A stretch of 64,000 bases of DNA, taken from NCBI GenBank assembly GCA_039621445.1, contig CP154956.1:81836474-81900473 (forward strand), in the 5' to 3' direction. A program made the translations under genes and the position numbers. The notes beneath the pieces are model-generated. The model had not been told where the DNA came from. It was given only the letters and a program-made list of their open reading frames with translations, and searched no databases. Positions 33,424 through 42,864 of this stretch are shown piece after piece (position 1 is the first letter of the stretch; each line of letters opens with the position of its first letter). Source of the stretch: Euglena gracilis (Eukaryota > Euglenida > Euglenophyceae > Euglenales).

Positions 33424-33840
33424 GTGGCTATTATTCAGGGGGTAGTTTGCCTCAGGATGGAGACAATTTCCTGGGGGGCGGCAGGTGGGCCTGCATTCCC
33501 CAGTGAAGAGTGCAGCCTGGACAGCACCTCAGGGCGCTTTGAGCCTCCTTTTCAAGGAAGGTCCCACCCAGGGCGGTGGTTTGGACCGGCAGAGGCCGAA
33601 GGCGTTTACAACCCATCGGGGAGAGTCTGGTTTTGGAGGTTTTTCAAGCGCATCCCCCAGCCCACCCCCCCCCTGTGTGTTGTCCAAGTGGTGATAGCCC
33701 GCAAGTCGTCTGACAAGCAGCTCATTTGCATCCAGGTCGCCCTCATAGAGGGCCCACCCTGCCTACCTAACCGGATTTTGAGGTTGTATCACAGTATCGC
33801 CGTATCACTGTCTCCATCGCCAAAGTTTCTTTGCCACTGA
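33424..33840 (+). CDS. Candidate coding segment, unknown protein
   Basis: A single plus frame is open for 138 codons and has protein-like composition over most of its length: LDSTSGRFEPPFQGRSHPG, EGVYNPSGRVWFWRFFKR, then VVIARKSSDKQLICIQVAL. Codon use is sensible in the last two parts. Internal ag/gt sites are possible (for example before VVIARK), so it may be more than one exon. It lies between the two EF-hand copies. It could be an upstream exon of copy 2 or a separate gene. No family recognised. Confidence 0.4.
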   Translation: MAIIQGVVCLRMETISWGAAGGPAFPSEECSLDSTSGRFEPPFQGRSHPGRWFGPAEAEGVYNPSGRVWFWRFFKRIPQPTPPLCVVQVVIARKSSDKQLICIQVALIEGPPCLPNRILRLYHSIAVSLSPSPKFLCH

Positions 33841-34694
33841 AACAGCAGACGAGACACATTTTGAATTCTACGTTTTTGGGAGCATCACGAGCATGCAGGC
33901 AGAGAAATCCTTCCATGCTTTTTCTGTTCCAGCCGTTGGATTTTCCACCGAATATTCTCGCGCAGCATTTTCTCTGGAAACAGGAGGATGCTGATCAGCG
34001 GTTTGGAGATTTGGTGATTGGTGTTGAAGAGGGAGCTTGGGGGGATCCATTTTGGCGGCCGTTTTCTGGACCAAAAAATATTTCAGTGCTCTGCACCGAA
34101 AATAAAGGACCCCACCCCAGGGTCCCACTCTGCCGACCACCCCAGGGAAAATAAGATCCACCCGCAACCTGGGTCACCAACCTGTGTGAGGGGGAAACAG
34201 CAACACAATCACCCCAGCTGCAAAAATAGTCCTTCTAGTTGGACGAAATGACAGCACCCACAATGATGCACACATCCCTCACATGTGGTATTAATTTGAT
34301 TACAACAGAAACCTCAGAAAAGGACAGGGGTTTATTTTATTGGGGGAGCATCTGGCCCTGTTTTTTACCCCCCCCCCGAAGCGTTTAGGACCCCCCCCCC
34401 AATTACAGAGGTTTGGGCTTGGGAAAATGCCCAAATTTTGCTGTGAAATCGCATAAATTTCTCAGAATTTCACAAAAGTAGCGTAGTTTTCCCTCCGGAA
34501 TTCCGCCCTGCTTTTTTAGGGATCCCCCCAACATTCCGCCCAGCATAAACCATCCCGTCCACCGTCCAAAATTATCCTCCCCCCTCCGGTGGTGACATCG
34601 ACATCAGAAACAATGTTGAATTGAACATCCACCTTTCCCCTTTGTCCAATCACTCCATGACCAGTGAACACCACCCTCCCGGATCAGAGAACAG
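33841..34694. other. Stretch without supported gene
   Basis: Mixed composition with C runs at 34,370-34,400. Short frames only. Confidence 0.4.
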
Positions 34695-34764
34695 AAGGCC
34701 AATGATCAGCAGGCACAGAGGGACATGGATCGACTGCCCCCCATTGAGCTGCCCAGCATCAGTG
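34695..34764 (+). CDS. Candidate exon, unknown protein
   Basis: The acceptor is ggatcagagaacag and the donor G|GTGAGG (strong). The 23 codons read KANDQQAQRDMDRLPPIELP and SIS, with one base left over. The helical, charged start and Pro/Leu end look like real protein. An ATG lies inside (MDRLPP), so translation could begin here. It is upstream of the exons of EF-hand copy 2 and on the same strand; linkage is not shown. Confidence 0.45.
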
Positions 34765-36697
34765 GTGAGGCTGGCCCATGCTTGGCGACGGCCGAAGCCT
34801 TGCTCTTGGCCAGCACAACAGCCCTCCTCTCCCCCCATCCGGACGCACAGTGGACCGTCCCTGGCCGCATTGAGTTCTCGGCTGCGGCGGGGCGGTTGAC
34901 TTTTGCTTTGTCTCTCTTTGGTGTGAAAATACCCACGTCCCCCCCCCCTTGTCCACCCACCACCCCCAGATCCCGCCCCCCCCCCCCGGTAAAGGGTTGC
35001 GGGTGGGGGGGGGGGGGGGGGGCGAACGACCACCTCTGGTCGGGGATTGAGGGTGACCTAAGAAAAGTTGAGGTTTTTTTTTGGCACCTAGGCATGCAAC
35101 GGGCGCAAATGACCACCCTCACCCCGGTCGGGGGTTGAAGGTACCCAATCGGTGAGCAAAGGGGGGATGGAAAACCTCCTCTTACCTTAATGGCAATGTT
35201 GTTCAACATGGTGCAAATTGGATTTATTTTTGTTTTGTCATGTTCTTCAGTGGAGGGAAAACAATTGTGTTTTTTTTTGTATTATTTGCATTTTTTTAAC
35301 AGTTTTATTTTTTTGTTTTGTTTATTTTGCTTTTTTTTTGCATTTTCTGGTGATTTTTGTTTGTTTTTTTTTCGGCTTGGAAAAGTTTCACATTTTTTTG
35401 TCCCAAAAATGTTCTATGGGCACAGAGTGTGTGTCATGGGATGGAGTGAACCCACAGGGGGAAAAGGGCAGTAATTCAACGAAAAATTTGGACCTGCTTT
35501 TTTTACGCAAGGCCAAAACTTTGTCAACCTTTTTCTATTTGTTGTTGTTGTTGTTTTTTTTGCCGACGAATTGCATAATTTTGGAATCAGGATGTTCTAC
35601 CAACCTATCATGTTCTATAAACATCGAAGTATAGCTAGACGATGAAGGAATTTCCCTTCGTCGTCAAAGACAAAAAAATATTATTTCCTCTCCAACAGAA
35701 AAGTTGCTATCCAGGGGGAGCTCCTCAAGGGATTTACATGCAACTGGCATTTTTTTTGTGTTTATTTGCTTTTTTTTGTGTTTGTCTGCATTTTTGCATC
35801 ATGTTTTTCGAGGGTCCATTTCACTTCTTTCTTTATGTTCAGGAAGGGTTTGTGGGATACAGGGCTGTGCGGGTAACAGACATTCAGTTAGTGTGTTCAC
35901 CAAAAGCAGCCTTTTTCTAGCCTCAGACCCCATCGACGATTTTATTTTGCAGCCGCCCAAACGGTAACACATTTAAAGACGGTAACGCATTTTTGGTTTT
36001 TGGGGGACAAAAATGGGCCAAAAATGGGTCGGAAATGGGCCGGCCAGCTCAAGTTTAGGGTCAAAAGTTTGATTTTTTGTGTTCTTTTTCTGTGTTCACC
36101 GGAAGCTTTTTCGTGTTCACCTGTCTTCACCAGAAAAAATTTGTGTTCACCAGCGGGAATGGGAATACAGGTCACGAATGCCTCTTGCTCCCTTGTTGAT
36201 AATTTGACAAGGCAACAACCTCAGCAACTTTGTTGGTGTGGTGACCTTCCAACAATGAGTTGGTGTCACACGACACAACAAAACCAAAATGAAGACAGCA
36301 TGCAACTGCCAATTTGTGATCAATGGTGGTTGTTTCTTGATGGGCGCTGTTTTGTCGAAATCCTGGAAATAGTAAATTTTAAAAATGCGTACCAAAAATT
36401 TAATCCCCCCCCCCTAGTATGTAGCACCCCCAAAGGGTCTTAAAGACAACAAACGCCCAAATAGGAAGCCGCCGGCTTAATAATTGGGGAGGGTAGTACT
36501 GTGACCTTGACATTCCTGGGTTGCTGGAGCCCAGCTGCCCCTCAGAATTTTTGTCTCAGAGAGTTGTACTCAGTCCAAAGGCATGTGTCTATTTCAATTC
36601 GGGAGGGAAAAAACAGGACAAAACCACTAAACAAAAACTGTGGGCCATTTGAGTCTCTCTCGTCTCTCTCTCCGAGTGGGTGGGGGGACATAAGCAG
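34765..36697. other. Stretch with weak coding hints
   Basis: At 34,770-34,925 the plus frame continues open (TAEALLLASTTALLSPHPDA). At 36,160-36,440 another plus frame is protein-like (VDNLTRQQPQQLCWCGD; MQLPICDQWWLFLDGRCF) but so is the minus strand. The rest is AT-rich with T runs (35,220-35,620) and a G/C-run repeat at 34,940-35,030. None of these is firm. Confidence 0.3.
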
Positions 36698-36777
36698 CAA
36701 ATGAAAGACAAGCCCTTCCACCTCCAAGACAGCGTGGCCACTGAGCGACGCCATTGGTGGGAACATGGTCCCCAAAG
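36698..36777 (+). CDS. EF-hand gene copy 2, exon before A
   Basis: After gacataagcag, 26 codons follow in phase 0: QMKDKPFHLQDSVATERRH and WWEHGPQ, ending AG|GTCTCA with two bases left. These plus the first base of exon A (37,072) complete an Arg codon, so the phases match. Composition is charged and protein-like. The donor is weak outside GT. No counterpart was found in copy 1. Confidence 0.5.
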
Positions 36778-37071
36778 GTCTCAACGACGTGCATCTTTGC
36801 CAGAGATTTTTTTTCCTTCAAATTTGGTGTTCCAGGGAGGGGGGATGGGACCGCCCCCCTCAGGGGGTCAGGCTGAGTGGGTACCCCACCAGAGGCGGGG
36901 GGTTTTCTTCTGTTTTCACCCTCCATTTTCGGCGCAAAGCGCCAATTGGTTGTGGTTTTTTTTTTGGGACCCCAAACTCGACCCCCTCAAAGCCCCGGGG
37001 TGGGTCGGTGATGCAGACCCCCCCCCCGGGTCTTTTAAAAAAACCCTCTGACCTTTGCCCTCCATGTTCAG

Positions 37072-37179
37072 GTGGTTTTTTCTCGACCGGCTGTGGGCCA
37101 TGGGTGGGCAGCACTCCACGCAGGGGCTGCTGCAGAAGATCGACCAGAAGGAGGGGGGCATGGACCGTTATGTCACCAG
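37072..37179 (+). CDS. EF-hand gene copy 2, exon A
   Basis: The acceptor is ttgccctccatgttcag and the donor CCAG|GTGCGC. One carried base, then 35 codons: WFFLDRLWA, MGGQHSTQGLLQKIDQKEG, GMDRYVT, and two bases left. The motif is identical to copy 1 from MGGQHS to QKEG, including most of the DNA. Joined to exon B it gives YVTSLFNKYD, so the segment forms the helix leading into EF-hand 1. The first nine residues are aromatic and basic and differ from copy 1. Confidence 0.85.
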
Positions 37180-37272
37180 GTGCGCGGGCCCCCTCTGTTT
37201 CTTCCCCCCTGATGCATTCAAGGGGAGGACACACCACAGCGTATCCGATATTGTATTTTCGTCCTCCCAAAG

Positions 37273-37350
37273 CGCCTGCAGAGGCTGGTGGAGAGCCCCC
37301 AGGGGGCCATTTTGTCCGCCGCAACAATGTTTGACCAGCTTGCCCCAAGG
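37273..37350 (+). CDS. Candidate exon inside intron A-B of copy 2
   Basis: The acceptor is ttcgtcctcccaaag; 26 codons in phase 0 (RLQRLVESPQGAILSAATMF, DQLAPR); the donor is AGG|GTTCAA. The amphipathic, Ala/Leu-rich reading is convincingly protein-like. Its phases do not fit between exons A and B, whose own junction is in phase without it. An alternative acceptor two codons on (gcagag) would fit A, and would make an alternative exon, but not B. It may belong to a nested or different gene. Confidence 0.45.
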
Positions 37351-37518
37351 GTTCAAAAATGTCGCCATTTGGAAGCTCCCCCACTGTTTTGTGTGTGGTC
37401 ACCTGCAGCCATGCCCGTATGACTGGCACACACACACCCTCCCTTTGTGAAAACATCGGACCTTGTCCTTGATGGCAAGCAAAGGGGGGGGGGTGGAGCC
37501 TCCCAGCGACCGGAGCAG

Positions 37519-37583
37519 CCAAGGTCAACCATTCCTGGCACATGGTCGTCGATGCACTTTTATTGCCGCCCCTTAGCAAATCG
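37519..37583 (+). CDS. Candidate exon, unknown protein
   Basis: After gcgaccggagcag two bases and 21 codons follow (KVNHSWHMVVDALLLPPLSK, S), then the donor TCG|GTGTGC. Protein-like, with an amphipathic helix. Same strand as, and 170 bases after, the candidate exon at 37,273, but the two phases do not join directly. A long minus-strand frame covers both and has poor composition. Confidence 0.4.
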
Positions 37584-37984
37584 GTGTGCACATTTGTGCA
37601 CACCGACCGCACACCAACATCATTTTTGCCATTGTGTGCGTGTCACAGAGTCTCTTAATCATAGTGGGGTTGTGTGGACAATTTGCCACCTAACTCAACT
37701 GGTAACTGGTGGTAGCCCTCCTGTGCTCTGTATCCCCCTCAGCAACCAGCAGTGGCAGAGTTCTCTAACAGCTGATGTCCACCCATTTTATTTGTTGCAT
37801 GTGAATTTCCACTCCTTTCATAGCCAACTTCAAAATCAGAGGGCTTCAGAGAGCAAGCAATGGATGGACATGTTACTCCACCTCTAAAATCACCACGTGG
37901 TGCTGGCAGTTGTCACGCAGGAAAGGGGGGGTGTAGGTACCGGAGTTTTCATGTAGGTTCACTTCAGGGAGGGCAACAGGGGTT
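37584..37984. other. Stretch with one possible frame end
   Basis: A plus frame ending at 37,887 has a plausible helical end (SQLQNQRASESKQWMDMLL). No acceptor was chosen. Confidence 0.3.
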
Positions 37985-38190
37985 TTTTCAGTCTTGAACC
38001 CTTTCCCCCAGGGGGGAGAGGGGGGTAGGGTGGGTGGGTCCCTTGGACCCCCTCCCTTCCCCGGGGGGGGGGGGGTAAGGGCTGATGTGTATATCTTTTT
38101 CAGCTTCTTCGGCGCCGATAGTTTTGACAAAGGTGCTATTTTTAGCATTTTGGCCATTTTCGGGCAAAAAGTGGGTGGGCTCCCCGGGAC
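37985..38190. repeat. Interspersed repeat, GGCGCCGAA family, copy 3
   Basis: G-rich head, cggcgccgatagttttgacaaagg, gctatttttagcattttggcc and attttcgggcaaaaagtgggtggg; best match is 28,420-28,625. It lies inside the intron between exons A and B of EF-hand copy 2. Confidence 0.75.
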
Positions 38191-38704
38191 CCCCCCCCCC
38201 GGCCAAAGTTTTTTTTTTGGAAGAATGGAAGTGAACTCCAGGAGGGGATTGTCATTAAAAATTGTATGGTCCTCTTGAAAAAGAATTGGAGGCAAATGTT
38301 TTTTTCACGAGGTAACGCTGACAAGGTGTCTTCCGATTGGAGCAGAATATCAGCGACCCCCAAAATCCCCCCCCCCCCAAAGTCAGGGATAGTGAAAAAA
38401 TGAAAAGCAGCAATTTCTCCCCAAGGATTACCATAATTATTGATTTCTGTGGATTTTGATGGCTCTTAGGTTAGCTTTGGGAGTAGCCTGTACTATTGGC
38501 ATCGGATGCCCAGCTCCCCCCACCCCGAAGTTGGCATGGCATCTCTTTTGAGTGAGCCCCAAGGATTTGTTATCTTGTCCGAGAAAATCAGAGTTTCACC
38601 CGTGTGGCTCCTACCGAACCTGACCAATTCAAAAAAAAATATAATTAAAAAAATGCTCTTTTCGTCTTTGGTCTTTGGTCTGTGCATTCTCTCTCTTATG
38701 ACAG

Positions 38705-38815
38705 CCTCTTCAACAAGTATGACCGGAACCGAAACGGCACGTTGGAGGGAAGTGAATACAATGCCCTCATCGACGAGGTCACCCGATACATGATGGCAGA
38801 CTTCCAGCACCGAGG
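38705..38815 (+). CDS. EF-hand gene copy 2, exon B (first EF-hand)
   Basis: After ctctcttatgacag one base completes Ser, then 36 codons: LFNKYDRNRNGTLEGSEYN, ALIDEVTRYMMADFQHR, two bases left, donor GG|GTGTGT. The loop DRNRNGTLEGSE is a canonical EF-hand Ca2+ site (Asp1, Asn3, Asn5, Gly6, Leu8, Glu12). Residues differ from copy 1 at only three places (Thr/Met, Arg/Gln, Arg/Gln), and the DNA is nearly the same, so the duplication is recent or the exon is under strong constraint. Confidence 0.9.
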
Positions 38816-39231
38816 GTGTGTACCCGTACAAAGTGCCCCCAGAAGTTTCCACCGACAAGAATAGCTCTGAGCCGTCCCTGTCATTCCTTGCTTGTTTGAG
38901 GACTGTTCTGGTATTTGGTGTTTTTGCATTTATGCTTCCTTCAAAGGGCATCTGAATTGTTCATTTGTTTTTGAATCTTTGAGGAATTATGACAGATAAT
39001 CTGAACAGTGGGCTTTTTGCTTTCAAATTCCTGCCCACCGCTATGTTGGGGTTGAGTTGTCTGAGTGACCCCTTTTTCCTGGGGTCGGGGACGTAAGCAA
39101 CAAAATGCCTTTCACTCGTTCTGGCTTGTCATTTCTTGTAACTTCCAGTTGGGTGTCTGAGAGAAAAAGAGCAAAGAGGGTTAAAAGTCGACGCTGACAT
39201 ATCCTCCCCAAGAAACTGTCATGCTGTAGAA
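38816..39231. other. Start of intron B-C of EF-hand copy 2
   Basis: Ordinary non-coding sequence; no gene seen. Confidence 0.5.
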
Positions 39232-39339
39232 CCTGTCAGGGTCCCGCCCCGAAACCTGTCAGGGTCCCGCCCCGAAACCTGTCAGGGTCCCGCCCCGAAA
39301 CCTGTCAGGGTCCCGCCCCGAAACCTGTCAGGGTCCCGA
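39232..39339. repeat. 23-base tandem repeat, about 4.7 copies
   Basis: The unit cctgtcagggtcccgccccg-aaa is repeated without a mismatch at 39,232, 39,255, 39,278, 39,301 and 39,324 (last copy partial). Perfect identity shows very recent expansion. Confidence 0.95.
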
Positions 39340-39589
39340 TGACCCGGGAGGAGGAGGTGGTTGGGAGGGAGGGCCTTGGCCCAACCTCTCCTCCCCTTGC
39401 TGCTCTATGGGGTTGAGGGTGGGGGTCGGATTGAAGGAGGGTTTTCCTCTATTTCCGGTGTGAAGTGCCAAGGAAATGACCACAAAATTGGTTTCCCCCA
39501 AAATTCCCCCCAGCCCCCCCCGTTCCCCTTTGGCTCTTTCAAGTAAACCTCTGCCGAGGGTGGACAACTCGGTAAACATTCATACACGA

Positions 39590-40110
39590 TATGATGGGAG
39601 GCGTTAACCCCCCTCCCACTTACCCCCCCCCCATGTCCAACGACCCCCCTATGTCCAATGACCACCCCCCCGTCAGAGGACACCTTTTCGGAGGTTTGAC
39701 CAAATTTTTGGTCCCGGCGCGAAGCGCCGGGACGAAAGATTTTGCCCAAAAATTGGCCAAAAATTTGGCCAAAATGCCATTTTTGACACTTTTTAGACAA
39801 AAATTTGTCAAAATTGCCAAAATTTTCGGCGCGAAGCGCCGAAAGGGAAAATTTGGGCATTTTTGGGTGGGTAGGGACCCGGGTACCCACCAACTTTCTT
39901 TTGACCCCATGTCCAACGACCACCCTCCCGGTCAGAGGACACCTTTTTGGTCATTACCCTATGTCCAATGACCACCCCCCCCCCGGTCAGAGGACAGAGG
40001 TTACCGGTCATTGGACATAGGGGGGGGGTATATCCCCCCCATCCTATAACCACCCCCCATCCTATATACCCCCCCCCTCAATATAGGACAAACAAAGGCA
40101 AAACAAAGGG
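39590..40110. repeat. ATGTCCAATGACCACC / GTCAGAGGACACC repeats
   Basis: The words catgtccaacgacc, atgtccaatgaccaccc and gtcagaggacaccttttt occur several times in direct and one in inverted order (ccggtcattggacatagg at 40,003). Two GGCGCGAAGCGCCG palindromes (39,716 and 39,828) flank a GCCAAAA-rich core. Probably a non-coding mobile element with related ends. Confidence 0.6.
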
Positions 40111-40143
40111 GGACCTAAAACCCACCCCCACCTATAATCCCCC

Positions 40144-41094
40144 CTACGGGGGCCGACCATCGAACCGGATCCTATAATCCCCAGCCTGGATAATGGCGTT
40201 CACCGCCTTGTCGTCGGCCGGCGATTCGGTGAGCTGCTTGGCTATGGTATGCAATTCCTTCTTGCCAAGGAACTTCGGTTGCATATCAAAGCCTTGCAAG
40301 GGTAGGTGCAAATCCATTTTTTGCAGGTCCAACCACTTCAAGGGACTCTGTGGCTGGTGCCTGCACGGGGGATTCGCTAAAGTCAGAAGTCACAACCCCA
40401 ATTATTTTTTGTGAATTGTGTTTTTTCTTCCCCTTGTGGGATTTCCTTTTCTGACTTCTTGTGTCCCACCCGTACAAGAAAGTCAGATTAGGGTTGTCAA
40501 AAACCAGAGCCTTATGTGGTGGGTGAACACACCCAGACCATGTTCGGCTAACTATGGAAATGATAATATAGCATATACCTCAATATCCGCGAGGTAGAAT
40601 TCACCTTCGAGGTACAAGGCCTGGGTGCCCCCCTTCCCTGTACCCCTACGTTGAAAACCCAACTCCAACTTAATACACCGGTCGCCACCCAAAACACATC
40701 GGCCCTTTGGGGACACCAGCCGAATTGGCATTCGCGGCGTCCTTGCCAATTTTTTTGGGACGGTGGACCTTTTGACCAGGTTCACCTGGGCTCCAGCGTC
40801 CACCAAAACTTTGAGCTTCCTGATATCTCCGTTAGGGAAATACGTCTGTGATAGCATCAAAAGTTGCAGCTCGTTTTCTATGGGCAACACCTGATTAACC
40901 TTCAGAGTGTTGGCCAAATGACAACAACGGTCTGGAATTTCCCATTCCTCAAAATCCTGGTAATTTAGGAAATTTTCTTTGGGCTGGTCCCCCTGAGTGT
41001 CCCCAGTACTGAGGAGATAATCAATCACCAGGGAGGGAATCCTTCCTTTTTGTCGGGAGGAAAAGTTCATTTGTCTGCTGTCCACCGGTCCCAC
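40144..41094 (-). pseudogene. Retroelement fragment with retropepsin-like domain
   Basis: Read from 41,094 downwards, a 180-codon frame holds a segment typical of retroelement aspartic proteases: KLKVLVDAGAQVNLVKRS, then IRLVSPKGRCVLGGDRCIKL and YLADIEVYAILSFP. The active-site triad appears as Asp-Ala-Gly, where Asp-Thr/Ser-Gly is usual, so activity is doubtful. A stop follows at about 40,547, then at least two frame changes, with further Lys-rich parts down to 40,144. No reverse transcriptase or LTR was recognised next to it. It lies in the intron between exons B and C of EF-hand copy 2, opposite in strand. Type (Ty3-like or other) cannot be decided. Confidence 0.65.
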
Positions 41095-41175
41095 CCCGGT
41101 GGGGAGGGGGGTTTATGCGATCAAGATGCACAACTCACAACCCCCTGTGCCTGTTCTGCCCACCCCCAACTGCAG

Positions 41176-41341
41176 GCATCGGTACGACTACAACACCGTG
41201 CGCACGTGGGTGCAGCAGACGCTGGACGCCAACCACGATGGCCGGCTGTCCCGGGAGGAGGTCCGCCGGAACCTGAAGCGGATCCTGGACACAGGGGAGG
41301 GCTTCGCCCCTCCCCGTCCTGGTGGCTTTGGCCCCGACCAG
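41176..41341 (+). CDS. EF-hand gene copy 2, exon C (second EF-hand)
   Basis: The acceptor is cacccccaactgcag. One base completes Gly from exon B, then 55 codons: HRYDYNTVRTWVQQTL, the loop DANHDGRLSREE, VRRNLKRILDTGEGF, APPRPGGFGPDQ. The loop is canonical. Compared with copy 1 there are three extra codons (Arg-Pro-Gly) before GFGPDQ. Similarity ends at CAG, followed in both copies by GCTG, which points to a GC-AG intron. The phase left is 0, as needed by the tail exon at 42,215. Together with B this makes a two-EF-hand core of about 130 residues. Confidence 0.9.
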
Positions 41342-41384
41342 GCTGTGTATTCAGGGGTTTTCTTCAGCCGGAGGTGACCCCATC

Positions 41385-41800
41385 CCTGGGGGGGTCCAGC
41401 CAGCCAGCAGCTCAAATCCAGCCAGCAGCCCAAATTCGGGCTGGGAGCCCCCCCCCTGGGGGTCCCCTGGGGGTCGAGTGAAATAAAGTCGGGTCCAGCC
41501 CGGCCGGAGGCCGGGCCAGCCGGCCGCAGGCCGGCCAGCCAACTGGGCTGCCCAGGTCACCTATCCCTGCATTTTTCCCCTCATCGCAACTTCCTCCATC
41601 ACAGCCCCTCAGCCTTGATCTAGCCCCATCCATCAAAATGTCGAAAAAAGGCAAAAATGTTTTAGAAATTTTTTTTTCATCGACCCAGCCCAGCCCAGCC
41701 CCCTCCAGCCCCAGACCCCCCCCTATCCCCCCCGGGGGGGGGGGTCCAGCCAGCAGCTCATTTCCAGCCAGCAGCCTTTTTGCCAGCTGGAGGCTGGACC
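41385..41800. repeat. CCAGCCAGCAGC-type minisatellite blocks
   Basis: The units ggtccagccagcagctca and tccagccagcagcc occur at 41,393-41,440 and 41,740-41,790, with cggccggaggccgggccagc repeats between. The frames across it are artefacts. Confidence 0.65.
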
Positions 41801-42214
41801 CCCCAGGGGGGGGGGTCCTTAAGAATACCCCTGTGTGTTGTTCCCGCCTCAGGCGGGATGAAGACACCTCCAGGCGCTGCCAGACACCTCCCCTGCATTC
41901 AGGCAGAAAAAAAATTGAGGGGTGCACAAATATTCCCCGCTTCAATTTCATTATTTTCACACATATACATGCACAATTCTGTTCAGTTCTCATAATTATT
42001 TTTCTCAATTTTTTTTTTTGATCTTGTCCTTCAAACAGAAGGATGGAGTGGCATTCTGTGGCAAGATATCAAGAAAACTATCCGAGTTGTATTATTTTGA
42101 GGGAAACCCCATTCGAAAATCCATTTCCATTCCAAATTTTCCATTTGCAATTCTTGATTCTGATTGAGCTCATTTTTTTAGGTGCAGAAATAACACCTCC
42201 CCAGCAAAAAGCAG
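41801..42214. other. End of intron C-tail of EF-hand copy 2
   Basis: AT-rich sequence with T runs. No exon seen. Confidence 0.5.
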
Positions 42215-42466
42215 CCTGTCACCAACCCAGGCTTCGGTCCCGGACCCGGGTACAACCCCAACCCAGGATACAACCCAAATCCCGGGTACAACCCCAATCC
42301 GGGGTACAACCCCAATCCGGGGTACAACCCTAATCCGGGGTACAATCCCAATCCAGGGTACAACCCCAATCCGGGGTACAACCCGAACCCGAACTTCGGC
42401 CGGGACAGCGCCACGCAATCTTTCTCCCTTTCCCTCTCCTTGTACAAGACACACCATGCCATTTGA
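42215..42466 (+). CDS. EF-hand gene copy 2, tail exon 1 (NPGY repeats)
   Basis: The acceptor is ccagcaaaaagcag, phase 0, exactly 84 codons with a TGA. It starts PVTNPGFGPGPGYNPNPGY and continues with seven units of six residues, Tyr-Asn-Pro-Asn-Pro-Gly, then NFGRDSATQ and a Ser/Leu-rich end (SFSLSLSLYKTHHAI). The 18-base units are nearly identical in DNA, so the array grows or shrinks by slippage. Tyr every sixth residue in a Pro/Gly/Asn context predicts a disordered, possibly self-associating tail. The frame is not the longest ORF of this stretch; composition and phase decide. It matches tail exon 1 of copy 1 in start and acceptor. Confidence 0.88.
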   Translation, partial: PVTNPGFGPGPGYNPNPGYNPNPGYNPNPGYNPNPGYNPNPGYNPNPGYNPNPGYNPNPNFGRDSATQSFSLSLSLYKTHHAI

Positions 42467-42728
42467 AAACCCCCCACACATCAACGCATATTTCTGAGGC
42501 ATACGTACCTGGTGGTTTTCATGGAAATATTGTCATTTTGACAGAGTTTGTTGTTGACGCACACCCTGTGTCAACGTTATATTCACAGAACGTTGCAGTG
42601 TTTTGGAAATGGGAAGGTATATTTTCCAATGATTTTCCCACAAGCAATGCTCCATATGCAGTGCAGTGTTCAGGATCTGCCCAAAGAAGGGGGTATGTCC
42701 GGGTATGGATTGAGACAAGGGCACGCAG

Positions 42729-42864
42729 GTTTCTGCGCTATCCCGCTCGAAATCCCAATCCTGGGTTCAACCCCGGCCACAACCCCAACCCCGGTTACAA
42801 CCCTGGTCCAGGGTACAACCCGAATCCGGGATACAGCCAAGCATCACCTGGCAATGTTTGCTAA
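42729..42864 (+). CDS. EF-hand gene copy 2, tail exon 2 (NPGF/NPGY)
   Basis: After acaagggcacgcag there is one carried base, then FLRYPARNPNPGFNPGHN, PNPGYNPGPGYNPNPGY, SQASPGNVC and a TAA. It is the relative of copy 1 exon 29,580 (shared RNPNPGFNPG). Its entry phase (1) differs from tail exon 1, so joining to exon C would need another donor, or it follows a further exon. The upstream open frame (from 42,463) has no tail motif and is probably not coding. Confidence 0.65.

Noticed and set aside
36860-37612. 250-codon minus-strand frame opposite EF-hand exon A of copy 2
   Set aside because: It is a shadow of exon A and of the two candidate exons on the plus strand; its composition is poor.
42170-42502. 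Minus-strand frame of LYPGLG or VVPRIG repeats
   Set aside because: It is the antisense of the NPGY tail exon; the plus frame agrees with splice phase and with the second gene copy.
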